Shown: positions 10,894 through 21,195, numbered from the stretch's first letter. The stretch is 64,000 nt of DNA from Aegilops tauschii subsp. strangulata (GCF_002575655.3 NC_053037.3:502270544-502334543); one strand, 5' to 3'. Notes: generated by a model from the letters alone, not told the origin. Program-made: numbers and translations.

Positions 10894-11529
10894 CTTCCTC
10901 CGTTCCTAAATATAAGTCTTTGTAGAGATTTCACCATGAACCACATGCGGATGTATATAGATACATTTTAAGTGTAGATTCATTCATTTTGTTTCCGTAT
11001 GTAGTGGAATCTCTACAAATACTTATCTACTAGTAATAGCTAGCCCCCACTACCAGGAATTCTCTATCCTCTCCTTGAGCCACATCATCAAAATTGATGT
11101 AGCCGTTAGATGAAGTAAATCAGTCCATAATAGCCGTCTGATCTAGACGTTGAGAGGTTCCACACTAAGCCACATGTAAGCATGCAGAAATACCGTGGCA
11201 CATGCATGTGAGTGGGTTTTAAATCACATCAACATGTCTGCATGCAAGCATGCATCGGTAGCATGCATGTAAGTGAGCTTTTAAGTCCCATTAACATGTC
11301 AAAAAGAAAAATATAATCCCATTATGCATTAGGAGTTGGCTGATCTTTTTTCCTTACGTGGGATGATCTAAATGATGATGGGAGTTTATTTAGTTTGGCT
11401 ACCACATTTGTCATGCGGTTATAGAGTTTTTTTAGTTCTATGAAATCGATAATTTTGCACACAGAGATATACCGCTGTTCCGCGGCAACGCGCGGGGACT
11501 CATCTAGTAATATTTAGGAACGGAGGGAG
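10894..11529. mobile_element. Stowaway MITE split by a Helitron
   Basis: The left end CTTCCTCCGTTCCTAAATA and the right end TATTTAGGAACGGAGGGAG are flanked by TA (10892-10893 and 11530-11531). The left arm runs to 11025 and includes GTCTTTGTAGAGATTTCACC and its near-complement GGAATCTCTACAAATACTTA. The right arm is 11508-11529. The missing middle of the right arm is replaced by 482 bases of inserted DNA. Confidence 0.85.
11026..11507 (+). mobile_element. Short non-autonomous Helitron
   Basis: The insert begins TCTACTAG directly after A and ends CATCTAG directly before T, fitting the Helitron rules: 5' TC, 3' CTRR, insertion between A and T without target duplication. A GC-rich hairpin (CCGCG-GCAA-CGCGCGG) lies at about 11480-11495, 9 bases before the 3' end, as expected for the Helitron terminator. 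There is no coding capacity. It is nested in a Stowaway element, which fixes both borders within a few bases. Confidence 0.75.
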
Positions 11530-12068
11530 TACTATGTAAAGAGTTAGGTGTCGCATGGTGATAGTGTGAGGTGGGCCATGTAATCACTGAGCCTGCGTGT
11601 TTTCACTGCTCTTGCACGCCTCCGCTGTAAGAATGGAGAAAATTGTAATCTAGTAGTAGTACCTCCTTTCGCCGAAAGCGTGGGACATCCAGCAGTCCTA
11701 CCACCTCGGTAATAAAGACCAATGAGCCGTCAAATCACATAGACCCAGCAATAAGTTGGACAGACGAAGCAACCATCACTCTTGCGCCAGTGAGAGGTTG
11801 CGTCCGCTCTACCCGGGCATGAATTCGGCACCGATTCTTTGGAGCGGCGCTGACCGTTTCAGGCGGGAAGCGCGCGCGGGCGATGGAGGGTCTTTGGGTG
11901 GGCCAGGCTGGTCAGGAGTGGGCGTGGCAGCTGTCCGCATGTCCCTACCGGACACGCCCAGAAACGAGAGGATGCACCGACTCTCGCCGCTAAAATCGTA
12001 CACTAAACAACATCTCTCTGTAGGAGTAGGTCGATCTGTCACTCTCTCTAACACACACATGCTGTTAA

Positions 12069-12088
12069 ACACACACACACACACACAC
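12069..12088 (+). repeat. (AC)n microsatellite
   Basis: Ten AC dinucleotides in a row. Confidence 0.9.
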
Positions 12089-12127
12089 GCATACGCACGC
12101 ACCTTCGTCCCGTTGCACCTTCTAACG

Positions 12128-12154
12128 TGACTTATTACACCTAGACGGAGGGAG
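12128..12154. mobile_element. Lone Stowaway terminus
   Basis: GACTTATTACACCTAGACGG followed by AGGGAG and then TA matches a Stowaway right end. No partner end was found within 500 bases to the left, so this is a fragment. Confidence 0.55.
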
Positions 12155-12584
12155 TAGTAAGTATACGAGATACGGTGGCACGCTGACTTAAGTCGAATAC
12201 AAGTGCCCAAAATTTGTGTGCATGTTATATTAAGGATTCACTTAAAATAGTATGTGAGCGAACAGCGGGATCAATTGGACAGTGTTCCGGAGCAGTAGCG
12301 AGATGTGTGAGGTAAGATACACTGCTGGCGCTTTTAATTTTTCTTATTAATTTGTTTGTTTACCCTATGACTAGTGGGACCCAACGTACTACGTGGAGAG
12401 AGGTAAGGTGACTAAGGCTGCATTATTTCTTTACCACTGTGGATAGTCTTACCACCAAAGCCACATGACACGATTATGATTGAAATCCCAATGACTCGCA
12501 CACACACAAAAAACACGACATGCTTGTCATACGAATGCAGGAATGTATAAAAGGTTATTTCCCTCTCGTTGAACATAGCGGGAG

Positions 12585-12650
12585 GGTTGTGTAGCTGGTT
12601 AGCCTGTTCGCTCATCAAACGTGAGGTCTCGGGTTTGACAACTACACTTG
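12585..12650 (+). mobile_element. tRNA-related SINE-like head
   Basis: GTGTAGCTGGTTAGC (12589-12603) resembles a tRNA A box, and GAGGTCTCGGGTTTGACAAC (12623-12642) resembles the T-arm and B box, at a spacing close to that in tRNA genes. The acceptor stem and anticodon arm do not fold as a tRNA, so this is more likely the 5' head of a tRNA-derived SINE or a decayed tRNA-like sequence than a functional tRNA. No tail or target duplication was identified. Confidence 0.4.
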
Positions 12651-12729
12651 AGCATAATTTGTGCCAGGAGGATTCTTTGACTGGTCAAAATGTTTTCTAG
12701 GGTTTGCATGCTTCACACTCTCTCTCCAG

Positions 12730-12739
12730 TATATATATA
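12730..12739 (+). promoter_or_regulatory. Possible TATA box of a leader-like region
   Basis: TATATATATA lies upstream of a C/T-rich leader-like sequence and a GC-rich segment ending in a donor-like AAG|GTATAA at about 13073. Transcription itself is not shown by the sequence. Confidence 0.35.
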
Positions 12740-12743
12740 CACG

Positions 12744-12849
12744 CTGGAGCCTCAGCGCTTGTAGTTGCTCTCTTCTCACTCTCTCGCCCTCTCCCGCTGG
12801 AGCCTCAACGCTTGTAGTTGCTCTCTTCACACTCTCTCGCCCTCTCCAG
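12744..12849 (+). repeat. 53-bp tandem duplication in the leader
   Basis: CTGGAGCCTCAGCGCTTGTA, GTTGCTCTCTT and CACTCTCTCGCCCTCTCC occur twice in the same order at a 53-base period. A related sequence lies near 9985-10010. Confidence 0.8.
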
Positions 12850-13121
12850 ATCTAAACAAGACTTCGTTGGCCTCTCTCTCCCCTCACTGCTGCTCAAAGA
12901 GCCGGCACGATCCGTCCGCCGGGAAGGGAAGGAGGCTTAACGCTGTCGCCGTCGGCGAGGGACTACCGCCGTTGATGTTCACTTTCCACCCAGCGGCGGC
13001 GCGGGAGGGCCTCCGACCCCTTCTTCTTCTCCGCCGTCCCGTCGCCCACCGAACCACGCCCCAAGAACCTTAAGGTATAATTTACTTACTCCACATGCAT
13101 TGCTCTAGCTGCATGTATACC
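12850..13121 (+). other. GC-rich leader-like segment, no recognised product
   Basis: The segment reads as a possible first exon of a transcript: GC-rich from 12900 to 13070, with AAG|GTATAATT as a donor candidate. A frame is open across most of it, but the encoded peptide is low-complexity and not recognised. Confidence 0.3.
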
Positions 13122-13375
13122 ATGAATCTAGGACGTGGTTCAAAGAGGAAAGGAGTGGGGGAAAGTAGTGGGAAAAGTTGTATATAGCATGAATCTAGGA
13201 CGTGGTTCAAAGAGGAAATGAAGGGGGAAAGTTGTATAGCATGAATCTAGGACGTGGTTCAAAGAGGAAAGGAATGGGGGAAAGTAGTGGGGAAATCTGT
13301 ATCGCATAAATCTAGGACGTGGTTCAAAGAGGAAAGGAAGGGGCGAAAGTACTAGTTCAAAAAGGAAAGGAAGGG
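13122..13375 (+). repeat. Tandem repeat, four units of 52-67 bp
   Basis: Units start at 13122, 13189, 13241 and 13307. Each begins ATGAATCTAGGACGTGGTTC (the fourth ATAAATC) followed by AAAGAGGAAAGGA. Units 1 and 3 have an extra GTAGTGGGAAA piece that unit 2 lacks. This explains the run of overlapping minus-strand frames here. Confidence 0.9.
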
Positions 13376-13587
13376 ACAAGGCTGTAGAGTTTGAGCAGGA
13401 CTAGATTTGCTGCGCTGACATAGGGAAAGGTGTCTAAAGATAACAAAACTGGGACCAACACAAATATGCTCCTTGGTTGTTTGTTCTTTGTTGCAACAGA
13501 CTGTGCATGACCACAATACATCGGTAGATGCACATGGTGCTGGTGCGTCCACTGTCCAGTGCAACTCATTAGCTGTTGTTAATCTAA

Positions 13588-13897
13588 GGCCCTGTTTGGT
13601 TAAAAACTCCCTAGTCCCTACCTGCTTGGTTCCAGGGATTAAACATGGACTAGAGGTTATTAAATGACATGCTAAAAGACCATTTTACCCCTAGTAATGA
13701 ACTAATAGAGACAAGGTGAGATGCATGGCAGGGGCAACTGTTCGAAAAAGTCCCAAAAAGACTCCCTCGGGGTCTTCTTTCTTTAGTCCCAAATGCCCAC
13801 TTTTAGTCCCTAAAAGTCCCTCCTGTTTGGTTTAGATGGGACTGACACGGAGTTTTTTGAGTCCCTACACCAAAATGTCCCTGTAAACAAACGCCCT
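13588..13897. mobile_element. Tourist-like (PIF/Harbinger) MITE
   Basis: The left end GGCCCTGTTTGGTT and the right end AAACAAACGCC are inverted relatives, with CTAA next to each end (13584-13587 and 13898-13901 region), fitting a TAA/TTA-type duplication. Internal GTCCC repeats (ACTCCCTAGTCCCTAC, TTTAGTCCCTAAAAGTCCC) are typical of grass elements of this type. Confidence 0.7.
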
Positions 13898-13901
13898 CTA
13901 A

Positions 13902-15304
13902 TAATGCTGCTGGAAAATTGATGCAATGCCACAGTTAAAAGCAAATTACATGTTTAATGAATTTTATTGTTAATATAATCTCTATGTTAATATTAATCAA
14001 TGCCACCGTTTGAGAAATGCTACTGTCTTGCTTTCTTTCCCATTTAGATAAGGTAGATGCTTCTTTTTGTTGGCTTCTGTGTCATCCACCGTTATTGACC
14101 ACTAATTGTTTCCTTTGCACCTCTGTGTAAACAGGGTTATCTACTTCACCTCGCTGCCATTGTGACCTTTTGTTGCACTGCACAAAACACTTTTGTTTTA
14201 AGAGTGTTTTGTGCAATTCAACCAAAATGTCACACCGACAAAGTTGCTTGATTGCTTGATCTTAGTGGAACTGCACAAGAGGATATCTTACTTCCTATCC
14301 GTTAAGGCGAATTTGATTCAGATCTTCTTATTGTGAGTTGTTTGAATTCCGCATCATGAGAGGTCAGTACTAGCGTTCTTTCACATGATTCTGCAGTGTG
14401 CTTTCATATGTTGTGCTACTTGTACGATAATGTTGCCTGATTTTAGTGAACTGCACAAATGGAGACAAGACTTCCAATCTGTATGTGCACCATAATATCC
14501 CATTGAGGTAAGATAAGGATATTTCAGAAGGAGCAGTTGAAGGATGGTTACATTACTCCCTACAAGACCAAACTAACTTCAGCTCACAAGGACTGACAAA
14601 TCTCCATTTTTTTGCTGTGATGCGCGAGTACAATGTTGTTCTAGGATTCTTTCTGGTGAGTTCCATTTTTCTAAAAGTGTGCTCTAAATGGACCATGTAT
14701 GTGCCTGTTGAAACTGTCAATTCATAGTACAATTTTCTTTATACTAATCACTTTTTTGTATTTGTGCAAACAGGGGTGCTCAGCTTGATTTCAATGGGAA
14801 CTGCATAAAATGTTCATGAATACATCGAATCATTCATTTCCACCACAAGAAAGGAGGTGCCGATAAGTTCAAGGCGTTGCAACATATAAGGGCGAAATCA
14901 TACAAGCTACGCGCGAATTTGGTTGATTTTGGTGGAACTGCACAAAAAGAACAGCTGGTTTATTTAGCACGAGGTGCCATGTCAATGTCCAAACTGATGG
15001 CAAACCCTGCCCATTCCACAATCATATCCATTTGATATTTCGGAATGGGACAACCTTGTCAAATTTTGCTCATTGATTTTAGCAAGACATGCGTTTGATA
15101 TTTTCGAATGGGACGCCCTTTGCTGTCAGCAGCGTCGATCAATTTTTCCTTTATTCTTTAGTTGTGAAGTAAATATTGCCTCTGACATGTGAGTAGCTGA
15201 GATGCATAATCATCGATTGTTTTGAATGTTCTCTATGAATTGCCAGGCCTGTGTGTTTGATTGCAATGTACAGAAACGCTAAAAAGCTGCTCAAACTCTT
15301 TGTA
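13902..15304 (+). other. Intron/mini-exon-like region with repeated GAACTGCACAAA motif
   Basis: No long frame exists. The motif GATTTTAGTGGAACTGCACAAA, with variation, occurs at 14258-14280, 14439-14460, 14787-14812 and 14925-14950, and once more upstream at 10464-10490. At 10450 and 14773 the copies follow acceptor-like ...CAAACAG/CCACAG|GG sequences. The layout could be duplicated exons of a non-coding transcript or copies of an unnamed repeat. Confidence 0.4.
14179..14215 (+). other. Perfect 13-bp hairpin in the motif region
   Basis: TGCACAAAACACT (14179-14191) pairs exactly with AGTGTTTTGTGCA (14203-14215) across an 11-base loop. The stem includes the TGCACAAA core of the repeated motif, so one arm is a motif copy and the other its inverted copy. 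Confidence 0.7.
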
Positions 15305-15430
15305 CTTCTTCTGTTCCTTTTTACTTCGCACTTTGTGAAAGTGCATACTTTTTTGTATAAGATTGGTCAAAGTAGAGATACTTTGACTGCAGCCAAAATC
15401 TGGATGCAGACTAGAAAGGACCGGAGGGAG
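15305..15430. mobile_element. Stowaway MITE, 126 bp
   Basis: The left end CTTCTTCTGTTCC and the right end GGACCGGAGGGAG are inverted relatives, flanked by TA on both sides (15303-15304 and 15431-15432). The interior pairs only loosely. Confidence 0.65.
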
Positions 15431-15432
15431 TA

Positions 15433-15955
15433 CACGTGAAACTGCTGCAAACGAGGTGATCACACTAGGAATAATGCTAGTACGTATTTTTTGCATGTTC
15501 ATCCAATGCCAGTGGTACAGGAATTCGAACTAATCGAAATAAATTCATTCATACACGATTGGATTTCATATAAACATGCCGGATTTCATTACATTTCATA
15601 CGTTCTTCAACTAAAAAGGGGTGCGCTGGAGGTATAATTAATTAACCAAAGCTACCCACCTGTGTCCCGCTGAGCCGAATAGAAGCTTCAGTGACTTAAC
15701 TGCATGTGCAGTTGCGTAACTGACATGTGGCCTGTTGGGCCCACGTGTCAGTCAGCCAACTGCACCAGCAGTTAAGTAGAAGCACCGTTCTTCTCCAGCG
15801 TAGCTCTCCGACTCCACGTCGCCGCCAAGAAGCTAACCGGCCGTCAATGGTCAACCCGCCTAGCTTGGCTTCAACCGGAGGGTAGCAGCGGTGGCCTTAC
15901 TTGGACCCGAGCGGCGGTGACCTACCATGTTCTACTCTTCCTCGTTTTCTGTGTG
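15433..15955. other. Unassigned stretch with palindromic AACTGCA motifs
   Basis: No gene is recognised. AACTGCATGTGCAGTT (about 15699-15714) is a perfect palindrome, and GCCAACTGCACCAGCAGTTAAG at about 15756-15777 is a related inverted motif. GC content rises from 15790 onward. Confidence 0.4.
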
Positions 15956-15959
15956 GCGC

Positions 15960-16262
15960 GGCCTCGTTGGCAGTGGGGCGGGGCCTCGGCGGAGCCGGCG
16001 ATGTCCTCTGTCTCGTTGCCGGCGGGCGGCGCCTCAGCGGAGTGGTGGAAATCCTCCCCCACGTTGCCGGCAGGGTGGGGCCTCGGCTGAGCCGGCGATG
16101 TCCTCTGCCTCGTTGTTGGTGGGGCGAGGCCTCGGCGGAGCCGGCGGTGTCCTCTGCCTCGTTGTTGGCGCCGCGGGGCCTCGGCGGAGCAGGGCCTCGT
16201 CGACGCTAGCGGAGCGGGGACTCGTCGGAGCCGGCATTGTCCTCTGCCTCGTCCTGGGTCTC
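15960..16262. repeat. GC-rich minisatellite at the 3' end of a minus-strand pseudogene
   Basis: Imperfect copies of GCCTCGGCGGAGCCGGCGAT plus GTCCTCTGCCTCGTTG, about 50-65 bases per unit, repeat roughly five times. On the minus strand they read as repeated acidic DEAEDIAGSxEAP-type peptide, continuing the last coding part of the pseudogene at 16206-16687. Confidence 0.65.
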
Positions 16263-16687
16263 ACCAAACAGCGCCTCGCCCGCTTCATCGGCCTCTTTGC
16301 TAGCCTCTTTGTAGGCGGCCGCAGCCTCCGCCACCCGCATGCGGTACCGCTGCTCTCGAGGCGGCCCTTGCGGGCGGAGTGGTATGAGTCGAGCTGCGCC
16401 TCCTACTCCGCCCGCTCCGCGGCGATCTGCTCCTCCGCCTGCAGGTGCTCCTGGAGGAGATGGTGGTTGTAGGCGGCGTCGGCCTCGCCGATGGTCATGG
16501 TGCAATGCATCGACGAGGATGGCGCGGAGGAGGGGGTTGACGCCGGATCATTGACTACCATGTTCTCCATTGGGACGTCGTCATCCTCCGGCTGTCTGCC
16601 GGCCAGCCGGTTGGCAGCAATGGCTGCCATCTCCTTGTGGTCCATCGTCCGCCCGTCCCTAAGAGCGCTGGAGCGCGAGGAAGCCAT
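16206..16687 (-). pseudogene. Unrecognised small acidic/Glu-rich protein gene, broken
   Basis: Read on the minus strand, ATG at 16687 (another ATG at 16711 is in frame) opens a frame beginning MASSRSSALRDGRTMDHKEM and continuing through a stretch with DDDVPMENMVV and a helical segment rich in Glu and Ala (HLQAEEQIAAERAE). A TAG at 16403-16405 interrupts, but the same frame stays open after it for about 20 residues. A frameshift then moves the reading to a second frame that ends in a charged helix (YKEASKEADEAGEALFGE) and a TAG at 16206-16208. A TATA-like sequence lies 70-80 bases upstream. I do not recognise the family. The single stop and single shift suggest a recently decayed coding sequence, possibly carried by an unnamed transposon. 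Confidence 0.45.
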
Positions 16688-16759
16688 GGTGGGCAGTAGT
16701 GGTGTGGACAAGAGAAAGTGAACGGATGCGGATGACTGCGGCTATGGCCGGCCCAGCAG

Positions 16760-16767
16760 TTTATATA
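16760..16767 (-). promoter_or_regulatory. TATA box upstream of the minus-strand pseudogene
   Basis: The minus strand reads GCTATATAAACTGCTGG, with the TATA core ending 49 bases before the ATG at 16711 and 73 bases before the ATG at 16687, a normal plant spacing. Confidence 0.5.
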
Positions 16768-16769
16768 GC

Positions 16770-17299
16770 AATGGTGGGCAGGCGGAGCGACGGACGTGTG
16801 GCGCCGGAGTAGCCGCCTCAGCAACCGCGTATCATTAATGTGAGCGGCAGATGGACGGACGGACGGCACTTGTGTCGTTTGAAGGCGGAGCAATCGCCTG
16901 CAGCGGGAAGCGGGGCGGGCGGCGCTGACTGTTTCGGGCAAAAAGCACGCACAGGCGAGGAGATGACTTTACTTGGAGAGGATGACAAAGGGACCCACCA
17001 GGTCCATAGCCTCACGTACGCAAGTGCCTCCTTATTATATATATATAACTATAATTTATTTTGCTTCCTCCTGGCTTCCTGACATCACGGTCCCACACCA
17101 TTGTCAACCTATGTAGTAGTCAATAAACGAGAGAATTGCACAAGAAGTGGCCGACGGCCGGGACCAAGCAGCTCGAGCAGTATTTGTGTTTTTGAGGTGT
17201 GAGCACTGCAGAGTTTTTTGATGTTTAGCCCAGATATTAATTTTTCTCCTCTGAACAACAACGAAAACATTGCTACAGGTATTCACTGGACGGACTGTG
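16770..17299. other. Unassigned GC-rich to AT-rich transition
   Basis: The GC-rich upstream region of the minus-strand pseudogene runs to about 17010 and includes GGACGGACGGACGG. AT-rich sequence with GCCCAGATATTAATTTTT (17228-17245) follows; this recurs at 17325-17342 and belongs to the CACTA subterminal zone to the right. Confidence 0.4.
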
Positions 17300-17940
17300 G
17301 CCCGTCTAGCCCAGGCCAGATATCCAGCCCAGATATTAATTTTTTTCAAGCTGAAAATGGCTAGCCCAGCTATACTTTTTTTTAGGAATACCCATGTAAG
17401 GTCAAGTTGTTATTCTCCGCCCCGCTGGGCTGCAAATCTTTCCTAGGAGGGATGCATTAGGCTTAACAAGAAAATGAGCTTTAAGAAATAATAAATGGGA
17501 TGTAATTATAAAAACTGGGTAGTAACTATAAAAAATGCACCAAACACGTGATTACTTTATAAAATATTATTCTTGGATATTGAAATTTTTAATTTCATTA
17601 AATGTTGCAAGCGCAATGTTTTGTTGGATTTTTACGTAATATAAATTTGTATTGAAATTGTATTTAATCTGACTAGAAATTTAGGGATAAAAATATTTCG
17701 GATCCCATCAAAATGTTGGAAATTTTATTGAATTCTGTTTTGAACGGTTGGTTGAAATGGGCCGTACTTTTAACAAACTGTAAATGGGCTATAGTAAATT
17801 CCATTAGAATTCAAAAATAGGCTACACATTCTTACAAATCTCAAATGGGCTATAAGTTCTCTGCCACACACTTCTGGCCTTACTAAGTTGACGCGTCCCC
17901 TAAAAAAATAGAGTTGACGCGTATGCAAGGCTTTGTCAAC

Positions 17941-20445
17941 TTATAGTCAACACACGGTTCTAGCAGCAGTGGCCGTTGGATGTCCATCCAACGGATGCCG
18001 TGCTTCTTCTTCAATCTCGGATATTCTAGCTTCACCCGCCCAAAAAATGATTCCTCCCCCTGACATCTGGGGCGCACCGTTTCGGAAGCTGACCTGTGGG
18101 CCTACTAAGCTGATCTGTATGCATTCAAAAAAAAGTTGACGTACCAAGCGCTTTGTCAACTTAGTCAATATAAACGATTCTAGCTGCAGTGACCGTACGA
18201 TGTCCATCCAACGGCCGTCGTGCTTCTTCAACCTCTGGTCTTCTTGCTCCAACCGCCCAAAGCAGCACCGGTCGTGCCGCCTGCTCCTGCCTCCCGTGGC
18301 CGGCTGTGCTGCCGCGGAGGCCTCACCGCCCCCTACTACTCCCACCGCTGGCCAGGCCATCCCTCCACTCACCCACACCCCCTGTTATTCTGCGGCGACG
18401 GCAGCCTCACACCGCAGCCGAAACAGTGAACGCTCGTACTCCTCTCCGCGTGGGCATCCACTGCCGCGTCTTGCCCGGCTCCGCGTCGTCCCCTTCCCAG
18501 GCCTCGCCGTCGTCCACCGCCGTGGTGCTCTCGGCGTGGCGTGGTCAATGTGGTCAACGACCGACTTCCATCGGAAGAGTACTGTACGTGGAGAGGCTGA
18601 CAGCTGCGTCCACGGTAGCCGCAAGGAAGTGCCTCCTTATTACGCGGAAAATAATTATTCCTCCACCTGACAGCGGGGACCCACCGGACGGGCCACTAGT
18701 ATTTTGTGAAAAAAATTGTTTCCCCCTGACTGCTGGCACCCACCGGACGGACCACCGTATTTCACGAAAAAACGTTCCCCCCGCTGTCAGCTCGGACCCA
18801 CCGGAAGTGCCTCCTTATTACTCACAAAAAAATGAATACTCCCCCGGCTAGCTGGGACCCACCTTGGTGGGAGGCTGACTTGTGGGCCTACTAAGTTGAC
18901 GGGGACGAAGGGCTTTGTCAACTTAGTCAATATGAACGATTCTAGCTCCAGTGATCGTACGATGTCCATCCAACGGCCGTAGTGCTTCTTCAACCTATGG
19001 TCTTCTTGCTCCAGCCGCCCAAAGCAGTGCCGGTCGTGCCGCATGCTCCTGCCTCCCATGGCCAGCTGTGCTGCCGTAGAGGCCTCACCGCCCCCTACTA
19101 TTCCCACCGCTGGCCAGGCCCTGCAGCGACGGCAGCCTGAGACCGCAGCCGAACCAGTGAACCCTCGTACTCCTCTCCGCGCGGGCTTCCACTGTCGCGT
19201 CTTCCCCGGCTCCACGTCGTCCCCTTCCTAGGCCTCGCCGTCGTCCACCGCCGTGGTGCTCTACGCGCAGCGTGGTCAACGTGGTCAAGGAATGACTTCC
19301 ATCGGAAGGGTACTATACGTGGAGAGGCTGACAGCTGGGTCCACCGCCACAGCCCAGTTTTTTGTGATTTGCCAAGTAAGTCGCTTTGTCAGGCCTATTG
19401 GGCTGCAAATCTTTCAAGACGAGGAGAGCTTTCATTCGGCTGGCCGAGAAAATGGCCCATCAGTAATGAGAAATGGGCTGTACATTTTTAAAACACATCA
19501 AACCGGCAATTAGTTTCAAATATCTTTTTTTTCATTTCAAGATTTTAAATTACATTAATTTTTATGCTTGGAGAATTTGTTGGATTTTATATTGATATAC
19601 ATTTATTTTTAAAATCAATTTGAATGTGTGTCGAAATTTCGGGATTAAAAACAGTTCGGACCGCACCGAAATATGCAAAATTTCGTATAATTTTTTAACC
19701 GTGGCCACAATATGGGCTATAATGCTAACAAAAAGAATATGGGCTCCAAAAAAACCTTAAGAATTAGCAAATGGGCTGTAAATTATTAGGAATAATGGCA
19801 AATGGGCTGTATGCTGTTTTCCACAGATTTGAGGCTTTCCTAAAAAAAGGTTGACGCATAAGAACTGACTGTTGGATGTCCATCCAACGGCCGTCGTGCT
19901 TCTTCAATCTCTGCTCTTCCTACTCCAGATGCTCAAACAAGCGCCGGTGGGACGGCCTGCTCCCTCCTCCCTGCGGCCGGCTGTGCTGCCGCGCATGCCT
20001 CACCACCCCACCGTACTCCCATCGCTGGCCTAGCCATCCCTCTACTCACCCACACCTGCTATTATTCTCCGGCGACGGCAGACGAACCAGTAAACCCTCG
20101 TACAGTCGTACTCCCCTCCGCGTGGGAAACAACTGCCGAGTCTTCCCTGCCTCCGTTTCGTCCCCTTCCTAGGCCTCACCGTCGTCCACCGCCTTGGTGC
20201 TCTCGGCGCGGCGTGGTCAATGTGGTCAACTACCGACTTCCATCGGAAGAGTACTGTGCGTGGAGACGCTGACAGCTGGGTCCACGGCCGCAGCAAGGAA
20301 GTGCCTCCTTATTACGCGCAAAATAATTATTCCTCCACCTGACAGCGGGGACCCACCTGACGGGCCACCGTATTTCGTGAAAAAATATTTCCCCCTGACT
20401 GCTGGGACCCACCAGCTACACCTTCGCACGCAAGGAAGTGCCTGA
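17941..20445 (+). repeat. Four-module subterminal array with AT-rich spacers
   Basis: The landmark TGTCCATCCAACGG occurs at 17981, 18201, 18963 and 19877. Each copy is followed by GTGCTTCTTCAA, then (except for the first, diverged copy) GC-rich sequence resembling a coding leader, CGTGGTCAA, AGCTGACAGC and GGGACCCACC motifs. AT-rich blocks (17580-17860, 19500-19830) with GGGCTGTA or GGGCTATA separate modules. Open frames across the GC-rich parts differ between copies by shifts and stops, so they are not treated as genes. Confidence 0.75.
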
Positions 20446-20809
20446 CAGTCGGGAACCACCTGGTCGAAGCATACGTAGCGTTGTCATTCTTGTCGCGAAC
20501 GTGTACGTACATATATACTGGTGGATGTAGAAGCGTGCACGTGTCGTAGTAGAGGCGCGTACGTGTCGTAGTAGAGGCGCGCACGTAGCATGTACACGTA
20601 CGTACGGCTGCCAGGGTGCAAGAAAGAAAATACGGCCATGTATGTGTGCATACGGGCGGGGTCTCGAACGCCTACTCGCGCATACGTACGGCCAGGGCTC
20701 GTGTACATGGCTGGGTCGGAACGGAGAAACAGCGTCGTCGTCGTGTTCATGGGGAGGCAACGGAATGCGTCGTGTTCATGGGAAGGCAACAGAATGCGTC
20801 GTGTTCATG

Positions 20810-21195
20810 GGGAGGGGTATGGCGTACCGCAAAACGGAGGAAACGGACCTCCTACGGTCGAAACGGGGGTCCTGTTGATCGGGAGGAGTGTGGCGTACCG
20901 CAAAACGGAGGAAACGGACCTCCTACGGTCGAAACGGGGGTCCTGTTGATCGGGAGGGGTGTGGCGTACCGCAAAACGGAGGAAAATGACATCCTACGGT
21001 CGAAATGGGGGTCCTGTTGATCAGGAGGGGTGTGGCGTACCGCAAAACGGACGAAACGGACCTCCTACGGTCGAAACGGGGGTCCTGTTGATCGGGAGGG
21101 ATGTGGCGTACCGCAAAACGGACGAAACGGACCTCCTACGGTCGAAACGGGGGTGTTGTTCATCAGGAGGTGTGTGGCGTACCGCAAAACGGGAC
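20810..21195 (+). repeat. 71-bp minisatellite, six starts at exact period
   Basis: GGCGTACCGCAAAACGGA occurs at 20821, 20892, 20963, 21034, 21105 and 21176, each exactly 71 bases after the last. Each unit continues CGGACCTCCTACGGTCGAAA and GGGGGTCCTGTTGATCGGGA. Because 71 is not a multiple of 3 and every frame of the unit is largely open, long frames arise on this strand that are not evidence of a gene. Confidence 0.95.

Larger units (their letters stand above)
11532..12584. other. Unassigned stretch with small repeats
   Basis: No gene is recognised. GCGGCGCTGACCGTTTCAGG at 11845-11864 resembles GCGGCGCTGACTGTTTCGGG at about 16919-16938, suggesting a shared repeat. The stretch also holds an (AC)n tract and a lone Stowaway terminus, listed separately. 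Confidence 0.4.

Noticed and set aside
12585..12650. Functional tRNA gene
   Set aside because: There is no acceptor stem or anticodon arm; only the A- and B-box-like parts are present.
18189..18851. 220-codon + strand frame and similar frames in the CACTA modules
   Set aside because: The four module copies are not open in the same frame, composition is GC-biased, and the region is a subterminal repeat.
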